Positions 45,586 to 55,500 are shown, counted from the first letter of the stretch. The stretch is 64,000 bases of DNA from Comamonas koreensis (GCF_021026195.1 NZ_JAJNCT010000005.1:523231-587230), one strand, 5' to 3'. A program made the numbers and translations. Notes: a model not told the origin generated them from the sequence alone.

Positions 45586-45662
45586 TGGTCGGAATGGCGG
45601 GATTCGAACTCGCGACCCCTTGCACCCCATGCAAGTGCGCTACCAGGCTGCGCTACATTCCG
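45586..45662 (-). tRNA. tRNA-Pro(GGG)
   Basis: The 77-nt minus-strand sequence folds as a full cloverleaf. The acceptor stem is CGGAATG/CATTCCG with the C1-G72 pair typical of proline tRNAs. The D arm is GCGC...GCGC and the anticodon arm is CTTGC-ATGGGGT-GCAAG, with anticodon GGG at 34-36. The T arm is GCGAG-TTCGAAT-CCCGC and the end is ACCA. CCA is encoded. The T stem has one A-C mismatch (52-62). Confidence 0.95.
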
Positions 45663-45680
45663 AAGACTTGAATTATATAC

Positions 45681-46112
45681 CTAGTTTTCCAGGTCTCCGG
45701 AAAGAATGCGACGAATTTCTTGCAACTCGATCGCGGCCTGCTGCCAGCTCAGCGGTTCCAGGCTTTCGGGCATGCCCGCAGCCAGCGCATCGGCGCCCTC
45801 TTCCTGCAGTGCGAACATGCTGTCGTCTTCCAGCGCATCGAGCATGGCCTGGCCGCGCGGTAGCGACTGGAGCTGGTTGCGCGCCCCGCTGATCGTGAAG
45901 CCGCGCTCATAGAGCAGCTCTCGGATGCGGCGGATCATCAGCACCTCATGGTGCTGGTAATAGCGGCGGTTGCCCCGGCGCTTGACCGGGCGCAGCTGCG
46001 TGAACTCCTGCTCCCAGTAGCGCAGCACATGCGGCTTGACGTCGCACAGCACCGACACCTCACCGATGGTGAAGTAGCGCTTGGCAGGAATGGGGGGCAG
46101 CTGTTTTTCCAT
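45681..46112 (-). CDS. MerR-family regulator linked to ihfA
   Basis: A 143-residue protein with a MerR helix-turn-helix: YFTIGEVSVLCDVKPHVLRYWEQEF at about residues 13-37, then the wing RRYYQHHEVLMIRRIRELLY. No C-terminal Cys cluster for metal binding is present, so it is not a metal sensor. A gene of this type follows ihfA in many gamma- and betaproteobacteria. Its role is unknown. ATG 46112 is chosen; a TTG two codons upstream is also in frame. Confidence 0.92.
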   Translation of the reverse strand: MEKQLPPIPAKRYFTIGEVSVLCDVKPHVLRYWEQEFTQLRPVKRRGNRRYYQHHEVLMIRRIRELLYERGFTISGARNQLQSLPRGQAMLDALEDDSMFALQEEGADALAAGMPESLEPLSWQQAAIELQEIRRILSGDLEN

Positions 46113-46225
46113 GGACAAATTGTAAACAGCCGCGAAAGCGGCCGTGTTGCATATAGGCGAAAGCGGGCGACGGTTTGACCTTCAGTGCCAACGCACTGCA
46201 GGCGGCCGCGCGCCCAGGGCCTGCG

Positions 46226-46552
46226 TCATTCCATGTCGGCCGGTGCCTGCACCGAATCCTTGAGCTTGCCGCTGGCATGGAAGGTCACCACGCGGCGCGC
46301 CTCGATCGGCACCTCTTCTCCGGTGCGCGGATTGCGGCCGGGACGGGCCTTCTTCATGCGCACCTGGAAGTTGCCAAAGCTCGACAGCTTCACATCTTCG
46401 CCCTTGATCAAGCTCTCCGAGATCAGGTCGAAAAAGGCATCGACCATGTCCTTGGCTTCGCGCTTGTTCAGGCCGATGTTGTCAAACAGCATGTCGGCCA
46501 GTTGCGCCTTGGTCAGCGCAGGTTGTTCCAGGCTCTCAACGGTGAATTCCAT
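46226..46552 (-). CDS. ihfA: Integration host factor alpha subunit
   Basis: A 108-residue HU/IHF-family DNA-bending protein. The family signature [21 protein letters not shown] is in the middle with the Pro at the tip of the DNA-inserting arm. The helical start is [25 protein letters not shown] 46552 gives the usual N-terminus with a nine-residue extension (MEFTVESLE). It lies downstream of pheT, the conserved position for ihfA. Confidence 0.96.
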   Translation of the reverse strand: MEFTVESLEQPALTKAQLADMLFDNIGLNKREAKDMVDAFFDLISESLIKGEDVKLSSFGNFQVRMKKARPGRNPRTGEEVPIEARRVVTFHASGKLKDSVQAPADME

Positions 46553-46574
46553 ATAGCAATCCTCGCGTGTGGGA

Positions 46575-49028
46575 TCAGCGCAGACGCGCACCCAGGCTTT
46601 GTGTGAGTTGTTCCACCACGGCTTGCACGGCCGCTTCGATCTCGGTGTCTTCCAGTGCGCGGTCGTCATGGCCCAGGCTCAGCCGCACGGCCAGGCTCTT
46701 CTCGTCCTGGGCCAGGCTGCCGGCGGCGGCCTCTTCGCCGGCCTTGAGCTTCTTGGGCCGGAACACGTCGAACAGCACGGCACTGCGCAGGATAGCACCT
46801 GCGCCGGCAGCCGTGATGGCCTGCATGATCTGGGCGTGCGTGACGGCTTCCTTGACCACGACGGCGATGTCGCGCTCGACCATCTGGTGCTTGGCCACCG
46901 GTGCGAACACCGGTACCTGGCGTGCCAGCACGGCATCGAGGGCCAGCTCGAACATCACCGGCGCCTGGGCCAGATCCCATTCCTGGCGCCACTGGGGGTG
47001 TAGCTCGCCGACAAAGCCGATGGCCTTGCCGTCCAGCAGCACGCGGGCGCAACGGCCGGGGTGCAGTGCGGGGTGCTCGGCCGCTTCAAACACCGGCTTG
47101 AGCGGCGCGAGCAGTGCCTCGACATCGCCCTTGACGTCGTAGAAATCAACCTTGGTCTCGTCCCGGCCCCATTGCAGCTGGTCGGCTGCACCGTAGGCCA
47201 GGCCGGCCACGCGCATGGGCTGGTGGAAGCCCTTGACGGTGGTGTCGGACTCGACGACCGAGTCGTCCTTGAAGAAAACGCGGCCCAGCTCGAACACGCG
47301 CACGCGCTGTGCCTTGCGGTCCACATTGAACTTGAGCACCTGCAGCAGCGAGCCCAGCAACGACGAGCGCATCACGCTCAGGTGGCTGGCTATGGGGTTG
47401 AGCAGCTTGATGGCCTGGTTGTTGCCGGCCAGCTCCTGCTCCCACTTTTCTTCGACAAAGCTGAAGTTGATGGTTTCCTGGTAGCCCAGACCGGCCAGCG
47501 CATGGCGCACGGCGTACGGGCTGCGGGAGTTCTCGGCACGCAGCTTGGGCGAGATCGGCGCCAGCGGCTTGCTGGTGGGCAGGTTCTCGTAGCCAATCAT
47601 CCGCGCGATTTCTTCAACCAGGTCTTCTTCCAGGTTGATGTCGAAGCGGAAGGTGGGCGCGGTCACGCTGATCACACCTTCTTGCGCCACGGTGGCGGGC
47701 AGGCCCAGGCCGTTCAGCGCATCCAGGCATTGCTGCTGGGTCACCGGCATGCCGATGACCTTGGCCGCACGTGCCACGCGCAGTTGCACCGTCTTGGGCG
47801 CTGGCATGTTGGGCTGCTGGTCGTCCATGGCGGCCACCTGGGTCTCAGGCGTGCCGCAGATCTCCAGCACCAGCTGGGTGATGCGCTCGATGTGCTCGGT
47901 GGTGAACTGGGGGTCCACACCGCGCTCGAAGCGGTGGCCCGCGTCGGTCGAGAAGTTGAAGTGGCGCGAGCGACCGGCCACCGCCTTGGGGAACCAGAAG
48001 GCCGCTTCGATGTAGATGTTCTTGGTGTCGTCGGACACGGCGGTGGCATCGCCACCCATGATGCCAGCCAGCGACTCCAGACCGTGCGCGTCTGCAATCA
48101 CGCCGACCTTGAGGAAGTCGTCGATCGTGATGGTGTTGCCGTTGAGCAGCTTGAGCGTCTCGCCCTGCTTGCCCCAGCGCACGCTCAGGCCGCCGCTGAT
48201 CTTGTCCAGATCGAAGATGTGGCTGGGACGGCCCAGCTCGAACATCACGTAGTTGGAGATGTCAACCAGAGGGCTGACAGCGCGCTGGCCGCAGCGGGCC
48301 AGGCGATCCACCATCCACTGCGGGGTCTTGACCTGGGTGTTGACGTTGCGCACGATGCGGCCGGAGAAACGGCCGCACAGGTCGGTCGCCTCGATCTTGA
48401 CGGGCAGCTTGTCTTGCGAAGCCACCGCAGCGGCCGGGAAGGACAGCGCCTTGAGCGGCGTGCCGGTCAGTGCGGACAGCTCGCGCGCCACGCCGTAGAC
48501 CGACAGGCAGTGCGCCAGATTGGGCGTGAGCTTGAGGGTGAACAGGGTGTCGTCGAGGTTCAGGTATTCGCGCACGTTCTGGCCCAGCGGCGCATCGGCG
48601 GGCAGCTCCAGCAGACCGCCGTGGTCATCGGCAATGCCCAGCTCCTTGGCCGAGCACAGCATGCCAAAGCTTTGCACGCCGCGCAGCTTGCCGATCTTGA
48701 TCTTGAAAGGCTTGCCGTCTGCGCCGGGTGGCAGCTCGGCGCCCACGGTGGCGCAGGGGATGCGGATGCCGACGCGCGCATTGGGCGCGCCGCAAACGAT
48801 GTTCAGCAGTTCAGGGCCACCCACATCGACCTGGCAGACGCGCAGGCGGTCGGCATCGGGGTGCTGCACGGCTTCTTTGATCTCACCGACAACGATGCCG
48901 GTGAACGGAGGCGCGACGGGGTCGAGCTCTTCGACCTCGAGACCCGCCATGGTCAAGGTATCGGCCAGCTCTTGGGTGGTCAGCGACGGGTTGCAGTATT
49001 GGCGCAACCAGGATTCAGGAAATTGCAT
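46575..49028 (-). CDS. pheT: Phenylalanyl-tRNA synthetase beta subunit
   Basis: A 817-residue PheT with the standard order: an OB/tRNA-binding domain near residues 40-150 ([21 protein letters not shown], then [12 protein letters not shown]), B3/B4 editing domain, B5, a catalytic-like core and a C-terminal FDX-ACB anticodon-binding domain ([18 protein letters not shown]). Together with PheS it charges tRNA-Phe. It is 150 bases downstream of pheS rather than overlapping, which is longer than in many relatives. Confidence 0.97.
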   Translation of the reverse strand: MQFPESWLRQYCNPSLTTQELADTLTMAGLEVEELDPVAPPFTGIVVGEIKEAVQHPDADRLRVCQVDVGGPELLNIVCGAPNARVGIRIPCATVGAELPPGADGKPFKIKIGKLRGVQSFGMLCSAKELGIADDHGGLLELPADAPLGQNVREYLNLDDTLFTLKLTPNLAHCLSVYGVARELSALTGTPLKALSFPAAAVASQDKLPVKIEATDLCGRFSGRIVRNVNTQVKTPQWMVDRLARCGQRAVSPLVDISNYVMFELGRPSHIFDLDKISGGLSVRWGKQGETLKLLNGNTITIDDFLKVGVIADAHGLESLAGIMGGDATAVSDDTKNIYIEAAFWFPKAVAGRSRHFNFSTDAGHRFERGVDPQFTTEHIERITQLVLEICGTPETQVAAMDDQQPNMPAPKTVQLRVARAAKVIGMPVTQQQCLDALNGLGLPATVAQEGVISVTAPTFRFDINLEEDLVEEIARMIGYENLPTSKPLAPISPKLRAENSRSPYAVRHALAGLGYQETINFSFVEEKWEQELAGNNQAIKLLNPIASHLSVMRSSLLGSLLQVLKFNVDRKAQRVRVFELGRVFFKDDSVVESDTTVKGFHQPMRVAGLAYGAADQLQWGRDETKVDFYDVKGDVEALLAPLKPVFEAAEHPALHPGRCARVLLDGKAIGFVGELHPQWRQEWDLAQAPVMFELALDAVLARQVPVFAPVAKHQMVERDIAVVVKEAVTHAQIMQAITAAGAGAILRSAVLFDVFRPKKLKAGEEAAAGSLAQDEKSLAVRLSLGHDDRALEDTEIEAAVQAVVEQLTQSLGARLR

Positions 49029-49178
49029 AGTCGGACTCTTTGGCGTTCAGGCCTGCAGTGCCATGTCGGGCATCGGCAGGCAGGGCGTTCTTGCGTTTCA
49101 ATGGGGAGCGGGTGGCAGCACCTGCTGCCCGGGCGCTGGGGATGGCATCGCCCATCTGCAGCACCGCCCGCTCCGTTT

Positions 49179-50234
49179 TCATGACTGGAACTGCGACAGG
49201 AAACGGATGTCGCCGTCAAAGAACAGGCGCAGGTCATTGACGCCATAACGCAGCATGGTCAGGCGGTCAGGGCCCATGCCAAAGGCAAAGCCAATGTATT
49301 TCTCGGGGTCCAGGCCCATGTTGCGCACCACGTTGGGGTGCACCTGGCCAGCGCCCGAGACTTCCAGCCAGCGGCCGGCCAGCGGCCCGCTCTGGAACTG
49401 GATGTCGATCTCGGCCGAGGGCTCGGTGAACGGGAAGAAGCTGGGGCGGAAGCGCAGCACCAGGTCATCCTGCTCGAAGAAGGTCTTGCAGAAGTCGGTG
49501 AACACGACCTTGAGGTCCTTGAAGCTCACGTTCTCGCCAATCCACAGGCCTTCGCACTGGTGGAACATCGGCGAGTGGGTGGCGTCCGAATCCACGCGGT
49601 AGGTGCGCCCCGGGGCGATCACGCGGATCTCGGGCATGGTCTGGCCGGCGTCGATCAGGTTGCGGTAGCGCTTGACGTGCTGCACCGCATGGCGCACCTG
49701 CATCGGGCTGGTGTGCGTGCGCAGCAGGTTGGGTGCGTGCTGCGTGCCGCCTTCCACATAGAAGGTGTCGTGCATCGAGCGCGCAGGGTGGTCTTCCGGC
49801 GTGTTGAGCGCGGTGAAGTTGAACCAGTCGGATTCGATCTCGGGGCCTTCGGCCACATCGAAGCCCATGGAGCCGAAGATGCCTTCGATGCGCTCCATCG
49901 TGATGGACACGGGGTGCAGACCACCGCTGCCACGGCGGCGGCCGGGCAGGCTCACATCCAGCACTTCAGCCTTGAGGTGGGCTTGCAGCTCGGCATCGGC
50001 CAGCGCCTTGCGGCGTGCCGTCAAGGCCGCCTCAATCGCCTGCTTGGCCACATTGATGGCGGCACCGCGCGATTTTTTCTCTTCGACGGAAAGCTGCGCC
50101 ATGCCCTTCATGAGCTCGGTCATCTTGCCCGACTTGCCCAGAAACTGCGCCTTGGCGTTTTCCAGATCAGCGGGGGTATGGGCCTGCGCAAACAACTGTT
50201 GCGCGCTTTCGACCAGAGAATCCAACTCGTTCAT
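49179..50234 (-). CDS. pheS: Phenylalanyl-tRNA synthetase alpha subunit
   Basis: A 351-residue class II synthetase subunit starting [15 protein letters not shown]. Class II motif 1 to 3 regions are visible: [39 protein letters not shown] and [22 protein letters not shown]. The N-terminal coiled coil that contacts tRNA is the first 85 residues. A longer frame to 50294 adds unconserved residues. A strong terminator-like hairpin lies just upstream, between rplT and pheS. Confidence 0.97.
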   Translation of the reverse strand: MNELDSLVESAQQLFAQAHTPADLENAKAQFLGKSGKMTELMKGMAQLSVEEKKSRGAAINVAKQAIEAALTARRKALADAELQAHLKAEVLDVSLPGRRRGSGGLHPVSITMERIEGIFGSMGFDVAEGPEIESDWFNFTALNTPEDHPARSMHDTFYVEGGTQHAPNLLRTHTSPMQVRHAVQHVKRYRNLIDAGQTMPEIRVIAPGRTYRVDSDATHSPMFHQCEGLWIGENVSFKDLKVVFTDFCKTFFEQDDLVLRFRPSFFPFTEPSAEIDIQFQSGPLAGRWLEVSGAGQVHPNVVRNMGLDPEKYIGFAFGMGPDRLTMLRYGVNDLRLFFDGDIRFLSQFQS

Positions 50235-50284
50235 ATCGACTCTTATCGACTTAGGTGCCGGGCCGCCAAAAGCAGCCTGGCGAT

Positions 50285-50325
50285 AAAAAAACAAGGGCTA
50301 GCGCCTTTTCAAGCCCTAGCCCTTG
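50285..50325 (-). terminator. Terminator or attenuator between rplT and pheS
   Basis: On the minus strand CAAGGGCTAG-N14-CTAGCCCTTG is a perfect 10-bp stem followed by seven T. It is 51 bases after rplT and 51 bases before pheS. No Phe-rich leader peptide was found in front of it, so it more likely reduces read-through than senses phenylalanine. Confidence 0.88.
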
Positions 50326-50376
50326 CTGTGTGTGCACCAGCAGCTACTAAATCAACAGTAACTACCGATCGTGACC

Positions 50377-50736
50377 TTAGGCAGCCAGCTTGGCCTTGAC
50401 TTGGTCGACGATAGCTGCAAAAGCAGCCTTGTCGTGCACGGCGATATCGGCCAGCATCTTGCGGTCGATTTCAATGGCAGCCTTCTTCAGGCCGTTGGCG
50501 AACTGGCTGTAGGTCAGGCCCAGTTCACGGGAAGCGGCGTTGATACGGGCGATCCACAGTTGGCGGAACACGCGCTTCTTGGTACGACGGTCACGGTAGG
50601 CGTACTGGCCTGCCTTCATTACCGCTTGCTTAGCAACGCGGAAGACGTTACCACGGCGACCACGGAAACCCTTAGCGAGGGCCAGAACTTTTTTGTGACG
50701 GGCGCGTGCCGTTACACCACGTTTGACGCGAGGCAT
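50377..50736 (-). CDS. rplT: 50S ribosomal protein L20
   Basis: A 119-residue, very basic protein starting [20 protein letters not shown] with the L20 core [20 protein letters not shown] and [20 protein letters not shown]. It is essential for early 50S assembly. It follows rpmI by 26 bases, the usual order infC-rpmI-rplT. In E. coli L20 represses its own operon through an RNA pseudoknot; no such structure was traced here. Confidence 0.98.
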   Translation of the reverse strand: MPRVKRGVTARARHKKVLALAKGFRGRRGNVFRVAKQAVMKAGQYAYRDRRTKKRVFRQLWIARINAASRELGLTYSQFANGLKKAAIEIDRKMLADIAVHDKAAFAAIVDQVKAKLAA

Positions 50737-50762
50737 GTGTTTTCTCCTAGTTCGTCAATGAA

Positions 50763-50966
50763 TTACAGGCCCATGCCGGGCAACATTTGTGCCATGTGAC
50801 CCATGTTGGTCTCATGCACAGCGGTTGCACCACGCAGATGGCGCTTGTTCTTGGTGGTCTTCTTGGTCAAGATGTGACGCTTGAAGGCTTGACCGCGCTT
50901 GACGGTGCCACCTGGACGAACGCGAAAACGCTTCTTCGCGCTGCTTTTGGTCTTCATTTTGGGCAT
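50763..50966 (-). CDS. rpmI: 50S ribosomal protein L35
   Basis: A 67-residue basic protein starting [20 protein letters not shown], the L35 signature, and ending [15 protein letters not shown] 50966 is the conserved start; the frame extends further but has no homology there. It lies 245 bases after infC, with a terminator hairpin in the gap, so it may have its own promoter as well. Confidence 0.98.
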   Translation of the reverse strand: MPKMKTKSSAKKRFRVRPGGTVKRGQAFKRHILTKKTTKNKRHLRGATAVHETNMGHMAQMLPGMGL

Positions 50967-51155
50967 GTGAATGCTCCTTATGTTTGTGCTCGTGAGGCGT
51001 TCCATCGCCATGACGGAACTTGTTTTGGCCCCGAGCCACTTTTGTGACAGACCTAGATCAGATCTACTCTATCAATGCGCAGAGTTTTGACTGCACCGAA
51101 CTGAGGCACCAGGGCCGAAACCCCAGACTCAGGCAAGCACTGACGCCGCTCTGCT

Positions 51156-51187
51156 AAAAACCGAAAGCGGCCTAAGCCGCTTGTCGG
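51156..51187 (-). terminator. Terminator hairpin downstream of infC
   Basis: On the minus strand CCGACAAGCGGC-TTAG-GCCGCTTTCGG folds into a stem with one bulge, followed by TTTTT. It lies 24 bases after the infC stop and could limit read-through into rpmI-rplT. Confidence 0.75.
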
Positions 51188-51211
51188 TAATCCGGTATTC
51201 TAACCGCTTCT

Positions 51212-51820
51212 TTAAGCTGTGGCTACTGGGGAGGAATTACCCTCCACCGGCTTGCCAGCAGCAGCGCCACCGGGCTTCTTGCGCGCCGGAGCGATCATCA
51301 TGATCATCTGGCGGCCTTCGAGCTTGGGGAACTGCTCGACCTGGATCAGGTCGGCCAGCTCGTCGCGGATGCGGTTGAGCAGGTCCATGCCCAGGTTCTG
51401 GTGGGTGATTTCACGACCACGGAAGCGCAGGGTCACCTTGACCTTGTCGCCTTCAGCCAGGAAGCGCCTGATGTTGCGCATCTTGACGTTGTAGTCGCCA
51501 TCATCAGTACCGGGACGGAACTTGATTTCCTTGATTTCGATGACGGTTTGCTTGGCCTTGGCCTCGGCCGCCTTCTTCTGCTCCAGATACTTGAACTTGC
51601 CGTAGTCCATCAGGCGGCAAACCGGAGGCGTGGCCGTGGCGACGATCTCGACCAGGTCAACATCCAGCTCTCCGGCCATGCGCAGCGCTTCCATCAGCGG
51701 CACGATGCCCAGGGGTTCATTATCAGGACCGGACAGACGCACTTCTGGTGCCTGAATCTCACGATTCAGGCGGTGTTTGCGTTCTTCGCGGTGGCGGCGA
51801 TCACGGAATTCAGTAGCTAT
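51212..51820 (-). CDS. infC: Translation initiation factor IF-3, probable AUA start
   Basis: A 202-residue IF-3 with N domain ([24 protein letters not shown]), linker and C domain ([24 protein letters not shown]). The Comamonadaceae N-terminus reads [17 protein letters not shown], and here the codon before Ala-Thr-Glu is ATA (51818-51820). An AGGGTGA lies 5 bases before it as a Shine-Dalgarno. The only classical alternative, GTG at 51829, overlaps that Shine-Dalgarno and has none of its own. IF-3 genes commonly use AUU, AUC or AUA, because IF-3 rejects such codons and so represses itself. It follows thrS by 94 bases. Confidence 0.93.
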   Translation of the reverse strand: MATEFRDRRHREERKHRLNREIQAPEVRLSGPDNEPLGIVPLMEALRMAGELDVDLVEIVATATPPVCRLMDYGKFKYLEQKKAAEAKAKQTVIEIKEIKFRPGTDDGDYNVKMRNIRRFLAEGDKVKVTLRFRGREITHQNLGMDLLNRIRDELADLIQVEQFPKLEGRQMIMMIAPARKKPGGAAAGKPVEGNSSPVATA

Positions 51821-51914
51821 GGCTTTCACCCTAAAAAATTAAAAGCTACGACAGCGTAGCTGCTATTTATGCAGTCCACGCTGTCCAAAGCTTTTCAGTG
51901 CCTGGTTAGGCTTG

Positions 51915-53846
51915 TTACGCTTTAGCGGCGATGTCCTGGGCAATCAGTTCGACGAATGCATCTACGGACATCACACCGAGGTCTTTACCGCCCCGGGCGC
52001 GCACTGCTACGGCTCCGGCTGCCTTTTCCTTGTCGCCGGCGACAAGAATATAGGGCAGCTTTTGCAACGAATGCTCCCGTATTTTATACGTAATCTTCTC
52101 GTTGCGCAGATCGGTAACCACACGCAGCCCTTGGAACGGCAAGGCCTTACGCAGTTTGTCGGCCACTTCCTGCACGTAGGCGCCTTGCGCGTCGGTGATG
52201 TTGAGCACGGCCACTTGCGTGGGGGCCAGCCAGGCAGGCAGCGCGCCAGCATGCTGCTCGATCAGGATGCCGATGAAGCGTTCGAGCGAGCCCACGATCG
52301 CGCGGTGCAGCATGATCGGGCGGTGGCGCTCGCCGTCTTCGCCGACGAACTCGGCATCGAGACGCTCGGGCAGGTTCGGGTCGACCTGGATGGTGCCGCA
52401 CTGCCATTCACGGCCCAGTGCGTCCTTCAGGGTGTACTCGATCTTGGGGCCGTAGAACGCGCCCTCACCCGGCAGGTATTCGAACTCGCAACCCGAGGCA
52501 CGCAGGCCTTCGGCCAGTGCCGCTTCGGCCGCGTCCCAGCTCTCGTCGGTACCGATGCGCTTTTCAGGGCGGGTCGACAGGCGGTAGAGGATGTTGGTGA
52601 AGCCAAAGTCGGCATAGACCTTTTGCAGCAGCGCGGTGAACGCGGTCACTTCGGCCTGGATCTGTTCGGGCAGGCAGAAGATGTGGCCATCATCCTGCGT
52701 GAAGGCACGCACGCGCATGATGCCGTGCAGCGAACCGGTGGGCTCATTGCGGTGGCAGGCGCCGAACTCACCAAAGCGCAGCGGCAGATCGCGGTAGCTC
52801 TTGATGCCTTGCTTGTAGATGAGGATGTGGCCGGGGCAGTTCATCGGCTTGAGTGCGTACTCGCGCTTTTCCGACTCGGTCGTGAACATGTTCTCGCGGT
52901 ACTTGTCCCAGTGACCGGTCTTCTCCCACAAGGTCTTGTCCAGAATCTGCGGGCCCTTCACCTCCTGGTAGCCATTGTCGCGGTACACCTTGCGCATGTA
53001 CTGCTCCACCTCTTGCCAGATCGACCAGCCCTTGGGGTGCCAGAACACGGTGCCGGGCGAGTGCTCGTCGATGTGGAACAGGTCGAGTTCGCGGCCCAGC
53101 TTGCGGTGGTCGCGCTTTTCGGCCTCTTCCAGCATCGTCAGGTACTGCTGCAGATCGTCCTTGCTGGCCCAGGCCGTGCCGTAGATGCGTTGCAGCATCT
53201 CGTTGTTGTGGTCGCCACGCCAGTAGGCGCCCGCCACCTTCATCAGCTTGAAGTGCTTGAGCTTGCCGGTGCTGGGCACGTGGGGGCCACGGCACAGGTC
53301 TTCAAACGCGCCTTCGCGGTACAGGCTCACATCTTCATTGCTGGGGATGGAGGCGATGATCTCGGCCTTGTAGTTCTCACCCAGGCCCTTGAAGTAGGCC
53401 ACGGCTTCGTCGCGCGGCAGCACGCGGCGCACCACGGGCTCGTCCTTGCTGGCCAGCTCGGCCATGCGCTTTTCGATCGCCACCAGGTCTTCGGGCGTGA
53501 AAGGGCGCTTGTAGGCGAAGTCGTAGTAGAAGCCGTTGTCGATCACCGGGCCGATGGTGACCTGGGCTTCCGGGAACAGCTCCTTGACGGCGTAGGCCAG
53601 CAAGTGGGCGGTGGAGTGGCGGATCACTTCCAGGCCGTCAGCGTCCTTGGCCGTCACGATGGACAGCGGCATGTCGCGGTCGATGACAAAGCTGGTGTCC
53701 ACCACCTTGGCGTTGTCGCCCAGACCCACCTTGCCAGCCAGCGCAGCCTTGGCCAGGCCGGCGCCAATCGATGCAGCGACATCGGCCACCGACACGGGGC
53801 CCGGATAGTCGCGCTTGGAGCCATCGGGAAGCGTAATTTGAACCAT
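51915..53846 (-). CDS. thrS: Threonyl-tRNA synthetase
   Basis: A 643-residue class II synthetase. The N-terminal TGS domain ([19 protein letters not shown]) is followed by the editing domain with [15 protein letters not shown] (HxxxH-type start), the catalytic core ([28 protein letters not shown]; Cys of the zinc site in MNCPGH) and the anticodon-binding domain ([26 protein letters not shown]). An AGGA lies upstream of ATG 53846. A threonine-rich leader peptide and a terminator hairpin lie just upstream, so its transcription is likely attenuated according to charged tRNA-Thr. Confidence 0.98.
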   Translation of the reverse strand: MVQITLPDGSKRDYPGPVSVADVAASIGAGLAKAALAGKVGLGDNAKVVDTSFVIDRDMPLSIVTAKDADGLEVIRHSTAHLLAYAVKELFPEAQVTIGPVIDNGFYYDFAYKRPFTPEDLVAIEKRMAELASKDEPVVRRVLPRDEAVAYFKGLGENYKAEIIASIPSNEDVSLYREGAFEDLCRGPHVPSTGKLKHFKLMKVAGAYWRGDHNNEMLQRIYGTAWASKDDLQQYLTMLEEAEKRDHRKLGRELDLFHIDEHSPGTVFWHPKGWSIWQEVEQYMRKVYRDNGYQEVKGPQILDKTLWEKTGHWDKYRENMFTTESEKREYALKPMNCPGHILIYKQGIKSYRDLPLRFGEFGACHRNEPTGSLHGIMRVRAFTQDDGHIFCLPEQIQAEVTAFTALLQKVYADFGFTNILYRLSTRPEKRIGTDESWDAAEAALAEGLRASGCEFEYLPGEGAFYGPKIEYTLKDALGREWQCGTIQVDPNLPERLDAEFVGEDGERHRPIMLHRAIVGSLERFIGILIEQHAGALPAWLAPTQVAVLNITDAQGAYVQEVADKLRKALPFQGLRVVTDLRNEKITYKIREHSLQKLPYILVAGDKEKAAGAVAVRARGGKDLGVMSVDAFVELIAQDIAAKA

Positions 53847-53890
53847 GAGAAATCCTAAATAATCGTGCTGTACAGAGCCGCGCTGCCCAG

Positions 53891-53923
53891 AAAAGCAAAA
53901 AGCGCGGAGCTTGTCCGCGCTTT
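53891..53923 (-). terminator. Attenuator terminator of thrS
   Basis: On the minus strand AAAGCGCGGA-N5-TCCGCGCTTT is a perfect 10-bp stem followed by TTGCTTTT. It lies 44 bases before the thrS start, inside its leader. Its 5' arm can instead pair with UUCGCGCC (complement of 53951-53958), which would be the antiterminator. Confidence 0.85.
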
Positions 53924-53967
53924 GGTGTGAGGAGACGAAATCGTCGTACAGGCGCGAACCACCGGCC

Positions 53968-54012
53968 TTATTGGCCAGTCAAACCCCAAGTGGTTGTAGT
54001 TCGCGGTGTCAT
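53968..54012 (-). CDS. Threonine-rich leader peptide of thrS (14 aa)
   Basis: The frame ATG...TAA encodes [14 protein letters not shown]: six threonines in 14 residues, four of them in a row. A gene this short would normally be ignored. Its position in front of competing hairpins and the thrS terminator makes it a classical attenuation leader. Ribosome stalling on the ACU-ACA-ACC-ACU run when threonyl-tRNA is scarce would block the AACCAC segment (inside the Thr codons) from pairing with GUGGUU. The GGUGGUUCGCGCC segment would then pair with the 5' arm of the terminator and let transcription reach thrS. An AAGG lies about 11 bases upstream of the ATG, a little far for a strong site. Confidence 0.82.
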   Translation of the reverse strand: MTPRTTTTWGLTGQ

Positions 54013-54164
54013 AACCGATCTTGCCTTTCTCGCTCTTACCAGTGGATGAAATCTAAAACGACTGTCATTTTCCCACATTCTGATGCAATCTGCTGGTCTT
54101 CCCGCAATCCAGTCGCCAACAGGCTTGCCATAATCAAAACGATAGCAGACCTTGACGATTAGAT

Positions 54165-54917
54165 ATGCCCTATCGCTACGCCCGATCTGTTGGAATGTCC
54201 GCCTGCCTGGCTGCGTTATTGCTGCAAGGGGGCTGCTCCAGCACCCCTCCCACCCGTGGCAAAGTCCCCGAACGCGATATGCAGGCCCAGGAATGGGGCC
54301 AGTCCGATGTGAACCGCATGGCTACCTTGAGCATGCGCGCCAATCTGCAAAGCCTGTATGTGTTGATGGACAAGCTCTACCGCCGCAATCCGCAGGAGTG
54401 GCGCAAGGGCGGTTTTGACAACCGCGAAGCGGCCATGAAGGCCGTGCGCGAGGCGATAGAAAACCAGCAACCCTGGCCGGATCTGTTGGATCAGCGCGAC
54501 ATTGCCGGCATGAGCATGGCCCTGGCGCCCGAATTTGCCGGCGACCGGGTCGCTGCCTTCACCTGGGCCACGGCCGACATGCTTATCACCGCCTATGGCG
54601 GCCGCACCACCTTCTATTTGATCCATGGGCTCGATGCCCAGGCCGTCTACAACGCCTCACGCAATCTGGAGATTGCCAACTGGATGCTTACCCACCGCAG
54701 GCTGGGCAATGGCCAAGCCATGCTGCTGAGCAACGAGCTCAATGCCAACGAACGCAACCTGAGCTTTGAGCGCGAATTTGGCAAGATGATTGCGCGCAAT
54801 GACCTGATGGCCGATGTCGTGTCCGAGAAGTACCGGCGCGCGGTCATTGGCTATGTGCAGGGTCTGGCTGGCGGCAGCCTGCTGCAGTTCCTGCCGGTGC
54901 AAGCGGTGGCGCATTAA
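54165..54917 (+). CDS. Lipoprotein of unknown function
   Basis: A 250-residue protein starting MPYRYARSVGMSACLAALLL and leading to the lipobox LQGGC. The mature part is largely helical, with TLSMRANLQSLYVLMDKLYRR, PEFAGDRVAAFTWATADMLI and AVYNASRNLEIANWML. The mature N-terminus is rich in Ser/Thr/Pro. No family is recognised, although such proteins are widespread in Burkholderiales. It is divergent from thrS, and the promoters of both must lie in the 152 bases between it and the leader peptide. A second possible start is at 54195. Confidence 0.75.
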   Translation: MPYRYARSVGMSACLAALLLQGGCSSTPPTRGKVPERDMQAQEWGQSDVNRMATLSMRANLQSLYVLMDKLYRRNPQEWRKGGFDNREAAMKAVREAIENQQPWPDLLDQRDIAGMSMALAPEFAGDRVAAFTWATADMLITAYGGRTTFYLIHGLDAQAVYNASRNLEIANWMLTHRRLGNGQAMLLSNELNANERNLSFEREFGKMIARNDLMADVVSEKYRRAVIGYVQGLAGGSLLQFLPVQAVAH

Positions 54918-54960
54918 CGGCACTCATCACGCCCCACCCTGCTCCCCCCAACCAGTCGAT

Positions 54961-55399
54961 TCAGCGCGCAGGCAGCGGCAAATGCAGGCTGCGCTTGAGC
55001 GTGGCCAGCGCAATCGAGGTGTTGAAGCGCTGGATATTCTGGTCGCCATCAAACAGCCGCTGGGTGATGGCCTGGTACTCCTGCATGTCGCGGGCCGTCA
55101 CCACCAACAGGTAATCGGTCTGGCCGGTGACCATATAGCACTGCTGCACGGCGGGCTCGGCCGCCACCCGGGCGCGAAAGCCCAGGGTCAGCGCATCCAG
55201 TTCATTGACCAGTTGCACCTCGATAAAGATGGTGAGCGGCCGGCCTACGGCCTCCGGGTTGAGCAAGGCAGTGTTGGCGGCGCTGCACCGCAGCGGGCGA
55301 CAGGTTCACCTGCTCGGCCACCTCGCGCTGGGGCCGCAGATTGTCGCGCTGCAGGATGGCCAGAATGGCCAGGTCGAAGGCATCGAGTTCAACATTCAT
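54961..55399 (-). pseudogene. Lrp/AsnC-family regulator, broken by a small deletion
   Basis: The N-terminal part (MNVELDAFDLAILAILQRDN, EQVNLSPAAVQRR) is a proper Lrp/AsnC helix-turn-helix. It then runs out of frame. The rest resumes one frame over as NTALLNPEAVGRPLTIFIEVQ, with the RAM ligand-binding domain to the end. Between VQRR and NTALL the usual helix and linker of about 12 residues (RL-x3-GVI-type) are missing. So roughly 35-37 bases were lost near 55285 and the frame was shifted. The HTH and effector halves cannot be joined. It lies divergent to an EamA exporter, which such regulators often control. Confidence 0.8.
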
Positions 55400-55500
55400 C
55401 GCAAGGGCCTGGAGGAGAAGCGCAGCGCAAGAGCGAAACTTGCATTTGGCACCGAGTTTTCGAGCAATTTACTTCGCTCAGCTGCAATATTATCTCGGCC

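Noticed and set aside
47061-49184. 707-codon plus-strand frame across pheT
   Set aside because: It is antisense to pheT and has low-complexity composition only.
50326-50376. Phenylalanine leader peptide before pheS
   Set aside because: No start codon with a Phe-rich frame was found, although a terminator hairpin is present.
51912-53858. 648-codon plus-strand frame across thrS
   Set aside because: It is antisense to thrS, whose class II motifs are complete.
53847-54164. T-box or other tRNA-sensing riboswitch before thrS
   Set aside because: No T-box sequence or specifier loop is visible; the leader peptide and paired hairpins explain the region better.
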